A DNA stretch of 64,000 nt from Flagellimonas abyssi (GTDB lineage: Bacteria; Bacteroidota; Bacteroidia; Flavobacteriales; Flavobacteriaceae). The notes below the pieces were generated by a model. It was not told the DNA's origin. It made no database searches and was given only the letters and a program-made list of their open reading frames with translations. Where the stretch lies: NCBI RefSeq assembly GCF_019457905.1, contig NZ_JAHZSV010000005.1:62001-126000 (forward strand), given 5' to 3'. Numbering within the stretch: the first letter of the stretch is position 1; every line of letters begins with the position of its first letter. Positions 8,434-17,790 of the stretch are shown here, piece after piece. A program made the position numbers and the translations under genes.

Positions 8434-8889
8434 TTATATAATATGCAATTTCATGCCCTCATGGGAATCTGTGAATCCTAAGGATTTGTAAAACTTGAGT
8501 GCATCCGGTCTTTTTTTGTCGGTGGTCAATTGTACCACATGCGCACCTTTTTCTTTTGAACGTTCTATGGCCCACAGGAACAACTCTTTTCCAATGCCTT
8601 CGCTCCGATAATCTTCATGAACCCGTACAGCTTCAATTTGAGCGCGAATACCGCCTTGATAGGTCAAATATTGGATAAAACTCAGTTGTAATGTTCCTAT
8701 TACTCGATTGTTATCATTTACAATCACGACCAACTCTTGATTGGGGTCATTATCAATATGCTCAAATGCCGAATAATATTTTTCAGGAAGAGGTTCTTGA
8801 AAATCTTCCCGAAGCTTTCCCAACTCATCATTGGCAAGCATTTGAACTATGAAATGTACATCGTCTCGTTCCGCTTTTCTGATAATCAT
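8434..8889 (-). CDS. GNAT-family N-acetyltransferase
   Basis: 151 aa from the ATG at 8889, chosen because the protein then begins MIIRKAERDD, the usual start of the fold; a longer in-frame start at 8940 would overlap the end of purL. Seen: VRVHEDYRSEGIGKELF at about 80-96, carrying the acetyl-CoA-binding R-x-x-G-x-G pyrophosphate loop, and a C-terminal ALKFYKSLGF motif. Substrate unknown. The start is two bases after the purL stop, so it is probably co-transcribed with purL. Confidence 0.88.
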   Translation of the reverse strand: MIIRKAERDDVHFIVQMLANDELGKLREDFQEPLPEKYYSAFEHIDNDPNQELVVIVNDNNRVIGTLQLSFIQYLTYQGGIRAQIEAVRVHEDYRSEGIGKELFLWAIERSKEKGAHVVQLTTDKKRPDALKFYKSLGFTDSHEGMKLHII

Positions 8890-8891
8890 TT

Positions 8892-11800
8892 CTAACGGTT
8901 TTCCAACCAAACCCTTGCGTTCACAAATGCTTGTAACCATGGTGATACCGTATCTGTTCTATCCTTTGGATAGTGTGCCCAGTTCCAAGGGAAGGTAGAG
9001 CGCTCTATGTGGGGCATGGTCACTAAGTGCCTACCTGTTCTGTCACAAAGCATCGCTGTGTTGTAATCACTTCCATTTGGATTGGCAGGGTAGCTCTGGT
9101 AACCGTATTTGGCCACGATATTATATTGATCTTCGGTATGTGGCAAGCTAAATTTGCCCTCACCATGACTTATCCAAACACCCAATGTGCTCCCTGCTAG
9201 GTCGGAAAGCATCACAGAGTTGTTCTCCTGGATTTTTACCGAGGTAAAATTGCTCTCGTGTTTATGGGAATCATTATAGGTCATTCTACCATGGGTGACA
9301 TGCTCTGGGTTGATGAGGTCCAATTCCATGAACAACTGGCATCCGTTACAAATCCCTACGGACAAGGTATCGGGTCTTGCAAAGAAATCTTTTAAGGCTT
9401 TGTTGGCCTTATCGTTGTATTTAAAAGCTCCTGCCCAACCTTTTGCACTTCCCAAAACATCTGAGTTGGAGAATCCGCCCACAGCACCTATAAATTGAAT
9501 ATCTTCCAAGGTTTCCCGCCCTGTAATAAGGTCGGTCATGTGGACATCTTTCACATCAAAGCCGGCCAAGTACATGGCATTGGCCATTTCGCGCTCGGAA
9601 TTGCTTCCCTTTTCACGAAGAATAGCGGCTTTGGGTCGGGGGCTGAGCGGAGTCGAAGCCACCGGGAGTTTACCATCAAAATTTTCGGGGAAAATATAGT
9701 TTAATGGCTGATTCTTGTAATTATCAAATCGGTTTTTGGCCAAACCATTGGCAGTTTGTTTGTTGTCCAGTAGATAGGAGGTCTTAAACCACGTATCTCG
9801 TAAGGAGGCAATGTTCAATCCGATTTCAATGCCCCTGTTCTTGATTTTCAAAGTGCTTTCTGATGATGGAACACCGATTTTGGCAAATTCAACACCCGCC
9901 GATTTCAATTCATTTTCCACAGAGGCATCTTGGGCTTGGAAAACAACACCAATATTTTCAGAGAACAATAGTTTGATGATATCTTGCTCATTGATGTCGG
10001 ACAGGTCTAAATTGGCACCCAAATCATTATTGGCAAAGCAAAGTTCCAAAAGTGTGGTAATCAATCCTCCCGAAGCCACATCGTGACCTGCCAATATTTT
10101 ATTTTCTTTTATAAGTTGTTGTAATGTATCGAAAGCAGTCTTAAAGTAGCCAGCATCCAAAACGGATGGGGCTTCATCACCAATACCGTTCAAAATTTGA
10201 GCAAAGGAAGAACCGCCCAATTTATGGCTGTCCTTGGATAGATTGATGTAGTAGATAGCTCCACCATCCTTCTGCAAAATAGGCTCTACCACTTGGTTGA
10301 TGTTGCTACAGTTGCCCGCGGCCGAAACAATTACCGTTCCGGGAGACAGGACATCACCATCCTTGTATTTTTGCTTCATGGAAAGCGAATCCTTTCCAGT
10401 GGGCACATTAATGCCCAAATCTATTACAAACTCCGACAAAGATTCTACGGCCGAATACAAACGAGCATCCTCGCCTTCGTTTCTACAGGGCCACATCCAG
10501 TTGGCGGAAAGCGATACGGATTTTAGTCCATCTTTTAATGGTGCCCAAACGATATTGGTCAAGGATTCCGCTACGCTGTTCCTGCTTCCTGCCACGGGGT
10601 CTATCAAGGCCGAGATGGGGGAGTGGCCAATGGTGGTGGCGATTCCTTCTTTTCCTTTAAAATCAAGAGCCATTACACCACAGTTGTTCAACGGCAACTG
10701 TAATGGGCCGGCACACTGTTGTTTTGCAACACGTCCGCCAACACATCGGTCCACTTTATTGGTCAACCAATCTTTGCTGGCTACCGCCTCCAATTGAAGT
10801 ACTTGCTCCAAATAGTCGTGGAAGTGTTCCAAGGAGTAGGAGAGTGCCGGATATTTTTTCTGTGCCGTTTTATCGGCCATTATGGTTTTCGGAGAGCTTC
10901 CGAACATATCGGAAAGTTCCAGGTTCATAGGTGTTTCACCAGTTTCACCAGAAGTAAATTTAAAGGTGTGGTCGCCAGTAACTTCACCCACGTTGTACAT
11001 GGGAGAACGTTCACGAGCCGAGACCCTTTCCAATAGATCTAAATCTTTCTCACCGATTACCAATCCCATACGTTCTTGGGACTCGTTCCCGATCAATTCC
11101 TTTTTGGAAAGCGTAGGGTCGCCAACGGGCAATTTGTCGGTATCAATGGTGCCTCCAGTTTCCTCGACCAATTCGGACAGACAATTCAAGTGTCCGCCAG
11201 CTCCGTGATCATGAATGGAAACAATGGGGTTATCATGACTTTCGAACAATCCGCGAACGGCGTTCGAAGCTCGTTTTTGCATTTCTGGGTTGGAACGTTG
11301 CACGGCGTTCAACTCAATGGCAGAGCTGAATTCCCCCGTATCTGCACTAGATACGGCGGCTCCCCCCATCCCGATACGGTAGTTGTCACCACCAAGAACA
11401 ACTATTCTGTTTCCTTTGCTCGGTGTATCTTTTAAAGCTTGGTCGGTTTTACCATATCCGATACCTCCTGCCATCATAATTACTTTGTCGAAGCCTAATT
11501 TTCTGGCCTCTTCCTGATGCTCAAACGTCAAAACAGAACCAGCAATCAAGGGTTGACCGAATTTGTTTCCGAAGTCGGACGCTCCATTGGATGCTTTAAT
11601 CAAGATGTCCATTGGGGTTTGATACAACCAATCTCTTTCCTCCATTCCTTTTTCCCATGGACGATTCTCTTCCAAACGGGAATAGGATGTCATGTAAACA
11701 GCGGTTCCTGCTAATGGCAACGAACCTTTTCCACCAGCCAAACGGTCCCTAATCTCACCTCCAGAACCCGTTGCGGCTCCATTAAAGGGCTCGACAGTGG

Positions 11801-12557
11801 TTGGGAAGTTATGGGTCTCCGCTTTTAGCGAAAGGACTGAATCAAATTCTTTTTCTTCGTAAAAATCAGGCTTATCGGCACTTTTTGGTGCAAACTGTAT
11901 TGCTTTTGGCCCTTTAATGAAGGCCACATTATCTTTATAGGCCGAAACAATATCGTTTGGATGTGCTTCGGAGGTCTTTTTTATCAATTTGAATAGGGAA
12001 GAGGGCTTTTCTTCTCCATCAATCACAAAAGTGCCATTGAAAATTTTATGCCTGCAGTGTTCAGAATTCACTTGACTGAACCCAAACACTTCGGAATCCG
12101 TCAACTTTCGTCCCAACTTAGTGGCAAGGCCTTCCAGATAGGCGACTTCTTCATCGCTCAAGGCCAATCCTTCTTTTTCGTTGTAAGAAGCAATATCATC
12201 AATCTCCTTGATGGATTCTGGAACAATATCAATAGTGAAAATATCCTGGCCCAAAGAGGTGTATTTTTGGGAAAGCATGGGGTCAAAATCAGTGAAATCC
12301 TCTGAAACAGCGTGGAACTCCTCAATTCGGATAATTCCCGTGATGCCCATGTTTTGGGTGATTTCAGTGGCGTTTGTACTCCAAGGAGTAATCATTGCGG
12401 CCCGTGGCCCAACAAAAAAGGCGTCGAGAGACGCCGCTTCAATCTTAGGTTGGTCGCCAAACAACCAAGTCAGTTTGTTACTATCTTCCTGAGCGATTTC
12501 CTGAGTGGTTTGGACGGCAAAAACCTTGGTAGCCTTGTCCCCAAAAAAATGGATCAT
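8892..12557 (-). CDS. purL: Phosphoribosylformylglycinamidine synthase, large single-chain form
   Basis: 1221 aa enzyme of step four of purine synthesis: FGAR + glutamine + ATP to FGAM. The single-chain form fuses the ATP-grasp-like AIRS/PurM domains with a C-terminal glutaminase. Seen: LKAETHNFPTTVEPFNGAATG near 245-265, GHDVASGGL near 825, nucleophile Cys near 1071 in GICNGCQLF, and the catalytic His/Glu region ISHGEGKF near 1128. The linker just before the glutaminase (about residues 966-972) is encoded by a genomic repeat; see the repeat at 9643-9658. The reading frame is otherwise normal and full length. Confidence 0.95.
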   Translation of the reverse strand: MIHFFGDKATKVFAVQTTQEIAQEDSNKLTWLFGDQPKIEAASLDAFFVGPRAAMITPWSTNATEITQNMGITGIIRIEEFHAVSEDFTDFDPMLSQKYTSLGQDIFTIDIVPESIKEIDDIASYNEKEGLALSDEEVAYLEGLATKLGRKLTDSEVFGFSQVNSEHCRHKIFNGTFVIDGEEKPSSLFKLIKKTSEAHPNDIVSAYKDNVAFIKGPKAIQFAPKSADKPDFYEEKEFDSVLSLKAETHNFPTTVEPFNGAATGSGGEIRDRLAGGKGSLPLAGTAVYMTSYSRLEENRPWEKGMEERDWLYQTPMDILIKASNGASDFGNKFGQPLIAGSVLTFEHQEEARKLGFDKVIMMAGGIGYGKTDQALKDTPSKGNRIVVLGGDNYRIGMGGAAVSSADTGEFSSAIELNAVQRSNPEMQKRASNAVRGLFESHDNPIVSIHDHGAGGHLNCLSELVEETGGTIDTDKLPVGDPTLSKKELIGNESQERMGLVIGEKDLDLLERVSARERSPMYNVGEVTGDHTFKFTSGETGETPMNLELSDMFGSSPKTIMADKTAQKKYPALSYSLEHFHDYLEQVLQLEAVASKDWLTNKVDRCVGGRVAKQQCAGPLQLPLNNCGVMALDFKGKEGIATTIGHSPISALIDPVAGSRNSVAESLTNIVWAPLKDGLKSVSLSANWMWPCRNEGEDARLYSAVESLSEFVIDLGINVPTGKDSLSMKQKYKDGDVLSPGTVIVSAAGNCSNINQVVEPILQKDGGAIYYINLSKDSHKLGGSSFAQILNGIGDEAPSVLDAGYFKTAFDTLQQLIKENKILAGHDVASGGLITTLLELCFANNDLGANLDLSDINEQDIIKLLFSENIGVVFQAQDASVENELKSAGVEFAKIGVPSSESTLKIKNRGIEIGLNIASLRDTWFKTSYLLDNKQTANGLAKNRFDNYKNQPLNYIFPENFDGKLPVASTPLSPRPKAAILREKGSNSEREMANAMYLAGFDVKDVHMTDLITGRETLEDIQFIGAVGGFSNSDVLGSAKGWAGAFKYNDKANKALKDFFARPDTLSVGICNGCQLFMELDLINPEHVTHGRMTYNDSHKHESNFTSVKIQENNSVMLSDLAGSTLGVWISHGEGKFSLPHTEDQYNIVAKYGYQSYPANPNGSDYNTAMLCDRTGRHLVTMPHIERSTFPWNWAHYPKDRTDTVSPWLQAFVNARVWLENR
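9643..9658. repeat. Dispersed repeat core inside the purL coding sequence
   Basis: CTGAGCGGAGTCGAAG is the exact reverse complement of the 16-base core found in five of the six units of the array at 37701-38329. In purL it encodes about ASTPLS in the linker before the glutaminase domain, keeping frame. The inner core GAGCGGAGTCGA also resembles the hairpin at 14395-14455. Confidence 0.75.
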
Positions 12558-12589
12558 ACAATTTGTGCGTTGAACGGTTTAAGAAAGTG

Positions 12590-12597
12590 CAAAAATA
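12590..12597 (-). promoter_or_regulatory. Probable -7 element for purL
   Basis: Minus strand reads TATTTTTG, matching TAnnTTTG, 32 bases before the purL ATG. No TTG was found at the usual 17-23 base distance, so support is partial. The 237-base divergent region 12558-12794 holds no other recognisable element. Confidence 0.4.
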
Positions 12598-12794
12598 CGA
12601 TTTTGCTGCTTAATTTATCCTACCGCAATGGTGTTTTGTTAACTAACCCATGTTGATAGCTTAAATGGTTGAAAAAATCAGATGTAGATTTTTATCAAAT
12701 CCCCAAAAGTATATATATAGAGGCTTTCCGACTGAACTCATTGAGGTAGTTTTCCTTATATTAGAAGAATAATAGCTAACTCAAAACCAACCTT

Positions 12795-14387
12795 ATGAAA
12801 ACAACCAAAATCCTGTTCGTCGGGATGATGCTGTTCGCGGGTGTAGTCACATCATCAGCACAGAAAAAGTACTCCAAAAGTCAAATCAAAAAATTTAAGG
12901 CCGAAGTTGAAGCCCTAGTGGAAGCCAATAAAAAGCAGACGCAGGTAATGGTGGATAAAATTTTCAGTTTTGCCGAACTGGGCTTTCAAGAAGAGGAAAG
13001 CTCAAAATACCTCACTGGAATTCTGGAAGAAAACGGGTTTACCATAGAGCATTCCATTTCCAATATCCCGACCGCATGGTTTGCGACCTGGAGCAATGGG
13101 GAAGGACCTGTAATTGCCCTGGGAAGCGATGTGGATTGTATACCGAAAGCATCACAAACCCCTGGAGTGGCCTACCATAAACCTTTGGTGGAAGGGGCAC
13201 CTGGTCACGGTGAGGGACACAACGCCGGTATTCCATTGAACATTACCTCGGCCTTGGCGGTTAAGGAAGTAATGGAAAAGGAAGGCATTGGAGGCACTTT
13301 GATTCTTTGGCCCGGAATTGCCGAAGAGTTGGTCGCAGCAAAAGCTTGGTACGTTCGGGACGGGCTTTTTGATGATATTGATATGTGCATTTTTACCCAC
13401 GTGAGCAGTAATCTGAGTGTATCTTGGGGCCCTACCCGCGGAACTGGGCTGATTTCTGTGGAATATATGTTCGAAGGTGAAGCCGCGCATTCCGCAGGAG
13501 CCCCATGGAGAGGTAGAAGTGCTCTGGACGCTGCTGAACTTATGAATGTAGGTTGGAACTATAAAAGGGAGCATTTGCATCCATTAAAGCGTTCCCACTC
13601 CATTTTCACGGATTCGGGAGACCAGCCCAATGTGGTTCCTTCCAAGGCGGCTATTTGGTATTATTTTAGAGATATTACCTATGAGGGAATCATGGAAATG
13701 TATGCCGAGGCGAACGATATTGCCAAGGGTGCGGCCATGATGACAGGCACTACCATGACATCACGCGTATTGGGAACTGCATGGCCGAGACACTACAATA
13801 AAGTCATTGCCGAGACCATGTATGAAAACATAAAGGAAGTTGGACTTCCTGAATGGACGGAAGCAGACCAAAAATTGGCCAAAGCGGTACAGACCGAAGT
13901 AGCATCTAAAAAAATCGAAGGATTGCCCACCAAGCTATCTGAAATAGGATTACCGGTTTTGGAGCCTGTTAGCGGTGGTTCGGATGATATCGGTGACATT
14001 TCTTGGAAGGTGCCTACGGTTACCATGCGTTTTCCTTCCAACATTCCCGGATTGCCTGGGCATCATTGGGCCAATGCGATTGCGATGGCAACACCTATTG
14101 CCCACAAAGGAGTTACGGCCGGAGCTAAGGCAGAAGCAATGACCATTATGGATTTCTTGTTGAAGCCAGAGTTGTTGACCCAAGCATGGGATTATTTCAA
14201 CAATGAGCAGACAAAGGAAACCAAATACGAGCCTATGATCTCTGCGGATGATATGCCGCCTACGTTCTTAAACAAGGACAAGCAAGATATGTTCCGACCC
14301 GCTTTGGAGGAGTTCTACTACGATGAAACCAAATACGATAGCTATTTGGAGCAGTTGGGTGTGGAATATCCTACGGTGAAACAATAA
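12795..14387 (+). CDS. Secreted M20-family amidohydrolase (AbgB-like)
   Basis: 530 aa with a cleavable signal peptide (about residues 1-22, ending SSAQ), so exported. Seen: metal-ligand motifs GSDVD near 110-114 and PGHGEGHNAG near 136-145, and a late SGGSDDIGD near 392-400, matching M20 aminoacylase-type hydrolases related to the AbgB subunit of p-aminobenzoyl-glutamate hydrolase. It probably cleaves an amide bond of an N-acylated amino acid or dipeptide; substrate unknown. Stands alone; an inverted repeat lies between it and the convergent AraC gene. Confidence 0.85.
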   Translation: MKTTKILFVGMMLFAGVVTSSAQKKYSKSQIKKFKAEVEALVEANKKQTQVMVDKIFSFAELGFQEEESSKYLTGILEENGFTIEHSISNIPTAWFATWSNGEGPVIALGSDVDCIPKASQTPGVAYHKPLVEGAPGHGEGHNAGIPLNITSALAVKEVMEKEGIGGTLILWPGIAEELVAAKAWYVRDGLFDDIDMCIFTHVSSNLSVSWGPTRGTGLISVEYMFEGEAAHSAGAPWRGRSALDAAELMNVGWNYKREHLHPLKRSHSIFTDSGDQPNVVPSKAAIWYYFRDITYEGIMEMYAEANDIAKGAAMMTGTTMTSRVLGTAWPRHYNKVIAETMYENIKEVGLPEWTEADQKLAKAVQTEVASKKIEGLPTKLSEIGLPVLEPVSGGSDDIGDISWKVPTVTMRFPSNIPGLPGHHWANAIAMATPIAHKGVTAGAKAEAMTIMDFLLKPELLTQAWDYFNNEQTKETKYEPMISADDMPPTFLNKDKQDMFRPALEEFYYDETKYDSYLEQLGVEYPTVKQ

Positions 14388-14394
14388 TTAATTC

Positions 14395-14455
14395 TTTGTC
14401 AGTTCGAGCGGGGTCGAGAACCTAAAAACATCTCGACTGTGCTCGATGTGACAAA
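14395..14455. repeat. REP-like inverted repeat between convergent genes
   Basis: Arms TTTGTCA (14395-14401) and TGACAAA (14449-14455) enclose GTTCGAGCGGGGTCGAGAAC and a second imperfect complementary copy, tctcgactgtgctcgatg. The transcript would fold into a long hairpin just after the amidohydrolase stop. The GAGCGnnGTCGA core recurs at 9643 (in purL), 37645-37686 and in the 101-bp array. Confidence 0.65.
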
Positions 14456-14598
14456 TCCAGCAAATGGGACAAAATACAATCTTAGTCTTTGCACTCTTAC
14501 TATAATGACGGTTTAGAGTCATTGATTGAGCTCATTCCTGCGAAAGGAGTTCAATACAAATTGTACAAATTTCTCGAACAGCATCCATTTTGGGGCAA

Positions 14599-15501
14599 TT
14601 AATTGAACGAAGCCCTGAAAGCCATAGGGGATAGGTTGGTCTTTGTCTTGAAAAGTTTGCTGAAGGATTGTGAATGCTCAAACCCTAAAGTATGGGCTAT
14701 CTCACCTATAGAAAGTTGTGTGGTGGATAATTTCTCTTTAGCTATCTCAATAAGTTTTTCGTGTATGTGCTGTTGGGTACTCAGGCCTGTTAGCACTTTT
14801 AGTAAGCTACTTAGGTAACTTGAAGAAACATGTAGGCTGTCGGCTATAAATTGGACGGACGGAATTCCTTTATTGATGGCTTCTTCTCCGTTGAAATAGC
14901 TGTCGAGAAGATGCTCCAACCGAACCAAAATCTCGTGGTTATTGATTTTTCTGGTAAGAAATTGTCTTTGATAGTACCGTTCGGCATAATTGAGCAATAG
15001 TTCTATTTGTGCTATAATAATGTTTTGACTGAATTTGTCCATATTGGACTTATACTCGTGTTGAATATTGAGTAGGATTTCGGTAATGGTCCGTTCTTCT
15101 TTATCCGATAGAAATAAGGCCTCGTTTATGGCATATCCGAAAAATTCATAGTTTTTTATGGTCTTGGCCAAGGGGGTGTTCCACAAAAAATCGGGGTGAA
15201 TCAACAATAGCCAACCTGAAGGTTTTTTCTCCGTAGGTAACATTTCAAACTGGAGAACCTGCCTTGGAGCTATAAAGGATAGCAGTCCCTCATCAAAATC
15301 AAACTCCTGCTGACCGTATCTCACTTTGGCCTGGATGTCGCGTTTTAAACCAATGCTGTAAAAGCTTTGCATCCATGTAATTTGACTTTCTATGGTTTGA
15401 TAATTAACCTGTCCATAGTCTATTAGGCTAATCAGAGGATGCTCTGGATTTGGAAGTGCACAAAACTTATGGAACTCGCTCAAGGTTTGAAATGTATTCA
15501 T
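14599..15501 (-). CDS. AraC-family transcriptional regulator
   Basis: 300 aa from the ATG at 15501; an in-frame TTG two codons upstream is less likely. Seen: an N-terminal effector domain (AraC-type cupin-like, about 1-180) and a C-terminal double helix-turn-helix with SVQFIADSLHVSSSYLSSLL near 220-240 and IGEIAHTLGFEHSQSFSKLFK near 265-286. Lies directly downstream of and parallel to an SDR gene, a common regulator-target pairing; regulation of that gene is inferred. Confidence 0.87.
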   Translation of the reverse strand: MNTFQTLSEFHKFCALPNPEHPLISLIDYGQVNYQTIESQITWMQSFYSIGLKRDIQAKVRYGQQEFDFDEGLLSFIAPRQVLQFEMLPTEKKPSGWLLLIHPDFLWNTPLAKTIKNYEFFGYAINEALFLSDKEERTITEILLNIQHEYKSNMDKFSQNIIIAQIELLLNYAERYYQRQFLTRKINNHEILVRLEHLLDSYFNGEEAINKGIPSVQFIADSLHVSSSYLSSLLKVLTGLSTQQHIHEKLIEIAKEKLSTTQLSIGEIAHTLGFEHSQSFSKLFKTKTNLSPMAFRASFN

Positions 15502-15518
15502 CTTCAATGCTAATTGAA

Positions 15519-15539
15519 GGGCAAGGCAGGACCTTGCCC
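15519..15539. other. Perfect stem-loop between SDR and AraC genes
   Basis: GGGCAAGG, five-base loop, CCTTGCCC. Only weak T runs follow on either strand (gtttt on the plus strand), so it may be a leaky terminator or processing hairpin in the SDR-AraC transcript rather than a full stop. Confidence 0.5.
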
Positions 15540-15554
15540 GTTTTAAATTACAAA

Positions 15555-16397
15555 CTAGTTTTTAAAATCGGTAGAATAGCTCAACTCTTTATTGGCTTCC
15601 AGTGCGTCTGCCAAGGTTTTCAACTTTTCATTTGCCATGCCATAAGCATCGCTCCCCAAAAACAAGTGTAAAGCTGGTTCTTCACTTTCTGCCATGGTTA
15701 TAAGTGCTTCCGCAGCTTTTTTGGGGTCTCCAAGTTGGTTTCCGGCAATATCTTCTTTGTGCATACGCTCAGATTCACGAGCTTGGGCATAAACGTCCAT
15801 ACGGTTACGAGCTAGTTTTAATGAATCGTCAGATAGAAATTGAGTTCTAAAATAACCGGGATATACCAAGGTTGTTTTGATTCCGAAAGGGCTTGCCTCC
15901 ACCGATAAAGCTTCCGTAAGACCTACAACTGCAAATTTGGTCGCGCAATAGATTCCGAAACCAGGAAAATTTCCGACGATTCCTGCAACGGATGCAATAT
16001 TGAAAATATGTCCTGATTGTTGAGACCTGAGTTGTGGCATGGATTTGCGGATAACATTTAAAAGGCCAAATACATTTACATCGAAATTTTGTCGTGCCTC
16101 CTCATCTGAAATTTCTTCCAGTGTTCCATTCTGTCCATAGCCTGCATTGTTTACAATGACATCAAGTCGACCAAAAGTTTCAATTGCTTTGGAAATACCA
16201 TTTTCCACACTTTCCTCGTTCATAAGGTCCATTTGAATGGGCAGGAACTTTGGTGAACTGCCGACAGCTTCGCTAAGATTAGCTAGACTTCTAGAGGTAG
16301 CTGCAACCGAATAGCCTTGGTCTAATAATGTTTTCACCAAAACAAGTCCTAGCCCTTTTGATGCACCAGTGACCAACCATACTTTTTTTGTGTCCAT
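15555..16397 (-). CDS. Short-chain dehydrogenase/reductase
   Basis: 280 aa from the ATG at 16397 (MDTKKVWLVTG), chosen over a GTG eleven codons upstream because the Rossmann strand then starts as usual. Seen: cofactor motif TGASKGLG at 10-17, NNAGYGQNG near 86-94, active-site YCATK near 150, and the PGYFRT segment near 185. Classical SDR, NAD(P)-dependent; substrate unknown. Resembles the oxidoreductases often paired with AraC regulators in Bacteroidota. Confidence 0.88.
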   Translation of the reverse strand: MDTKKVWLVTGASKGLGLVLVKTLLDQGYSVAATSRSLANLSEAVGSSPKFLPIQMDLMNEESVENGISKAIETFGRLDVIVNNAGYGQNGTLEEISDEEARQNFDVNVFGLLNVIRKSMPQLRSQQSGHIFNIASVAGIVGNFPGFGIYCATKFAVVGLTEALSVEASPFGIKTTLVYPGYFRTQFLSDDSLKLARNRMDVYAQARESERMHKEDIAGNQLGDPKKAAEALITMAESEEPALHLFLGSDAYGMANEKLKTLADALEANKELSYSTDFKN

Positions 16398-16519
16398 TTT
16401 CTTAGAATTTTTGTTGTTATGAATTGACACAGCAAAGTTGCCCTTAGTAGAGGGAAGGTATGTAGCCTAATCTATGATTGTTGTAGTCTAAATCTGGTTG
16501 GGATATAAAAAGTAAACTT

Positions 16520-17731
16520 TTATTTCCTTTTTAGTAGCGCCATATAGAAGCCGTCAAACCCTGTTTCAGAGGCAAAAACATTTCTTTCCTTGACAAATTC
16601 AAACTCCTTTCCATTCTCGGATGCCAAGAAAGTTTTAACCTGTTCTGAATTTTCTTGTGGTAGAATGGAGCAGGTGGCGTAGACCATTTGCCCGCCTTTT
16701 TTGACCATTTTACTATAATTCTGAAGGATATCTTGCTGGACTCCCATGATACGGTCCACAAATTCAGGCTCCAATTTCCATTTTGAATCAGGATTTCGCT
16801 TGATTACCCCCAAACCAGAACATGGAGCATCGAGCAGAACCCTATCGGCACTATTGTGAAGCTTTTTGATGACTTTATTGGAATCGATAACACGGGTTTC
16901 CACATTGTGGACCCCATTGCGTCTTGCTCTCTTTTTAAGTTTTTTGAGCTTACTTTCATAAATATCCAAAGCGATCAATTGCCCTTTGTTCTGCATTTGT
17001 GAAGCCAAGTGAAGGGACTTTCCACCCGCACCTGCACAAGCATCCACCACGCGTTGACCAGGTTCTACTTCCAAAAATGGGGCGACCAATTGTGAAGAGG
17101 CATCCTGAACTTCGAACAATCCATCTTTAAAGGCTTGGGTTACAAATACATTTTGACGTTCCACAAGTTTCAGGGCATCAGGGTAGCCCTCGATAAATTC
17201 TGTAGCGATATCTTCCTTTGCCAAAAATGACTTCAATTGCGGTTTGGGAACTTTGAGCGTGTTGGTTCGTAGGATGACATCGGCCTGTTTGTTTTGGGCC
17301 GCGATTTCTTTGGTCCAAAGTTCTGTTCCTAAAGATTTTTCACCGAGTTCATCCATCCAATCCGGCACGGATTCCCGAATTTTTCGAATTTTGGAAAGTT
17401 CATCGAACCTACCTTTAATGCGGCGTTCTGGTGTGCCTTCCAATTGTTTCCAATCCGGAATGCGAATACCTCTAAGAACGCACCAAACTCCGAACAAACG
17501 GAACAAATGTTCCCTGCTGTAGGGTTCGTGTATTTCTGAGATTTCTGAATATAGGCGTTTCCATCGAACAATATCATAAGTGGTCTCGGCGATAAAGCCA
17601 CGATCCCGGGAGCCCCAACGCTTATCGTAGCGCAATACTTTTTCTATCACCTTATCGGCATATTCCCCTTCGTTGAAAATCATGTGAAGGGCATCAATCA
17701 CGGCAAATACCAAGTTTCTATGTAAACGCAT
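16520..17731 (-). CDS. RsmB/NOP-type RNA m5C methyltransferase
   Basis: 403 aa from the ATG at 17731 (MRLHRNLVFAVIDALH); longer in-frame starts would run into the divergent promoter. Transfers a methyl group from SAM to C5 of a cytosine in rRNA or tRNA. Seen: an N-terminal NusB-like helical region, SAM motif VVDACAGAGGKSLHLAS, and the two catalytic cysteines in DAPCSGLGVIKRNPD and ATCSILPQEN. RsmB (16S rRNA C967) is the likely relative but the target is not shown. Divergent from the YCF48-like lipoprotein gene. Confidence 0.88.
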   Translation of the reverse strand: MRLHRNLVFAVIDALHMIFNEGEYADKVIEKVLRYDKRWGSRDRGFIAETTYDIVRWKRLYSEISEIHEPYSREHLFRLFGVWCVLRGIRIPDWKQLEGTPERRIKGRFDELSKIRKIRESVPDWMDELGEKSLGTELWTKEIAAQNKQADVILRTNTLKVPKPQLKSFLAKEDIATEFIEGYPDALKLVERQNVFVTQAFKDGLFEVQDASSQLVAPFLEVEPGQRVVDACAGAGGKSLHLASQMQNKGQLIALDIYESKLKKLKKRARRNGVHNVETRVIDSNKVIKKLHNSADRVLLDAPCSGLGVIKRNPDSKWKLEPEFVDRIMGVQQDILQNYSKMVKKGGQMVYATCSILPQENSEQVKTFLASENGKEFEFVKERNVFASETGFDGFYMALLKRK

Positions 17732-17745
17732 CATATAAAATAAGG

Positions 17746-17775
17746 TTGCAAAGGTATGATTTCTCCTTACTTTTG
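17746..17775 (+). promoter_or_regulatory. Promoter of the YCF48-like lipoprotein gene
   Basis: TTG at 17746-17748, a 19-base spacer, then TACTTTTG at 17768-17775, a full match to the Bacteroidota consensus. The ATG follows at 17791. Confidence 0.75.
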
Positions 17776-17790
17776 AAGAAAATAAATATA

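Noticed and set aside
12558..12794. Purine riboswitch before purL
   Set aside because: No conserved purine-aptamer pairing could be identified by eye.
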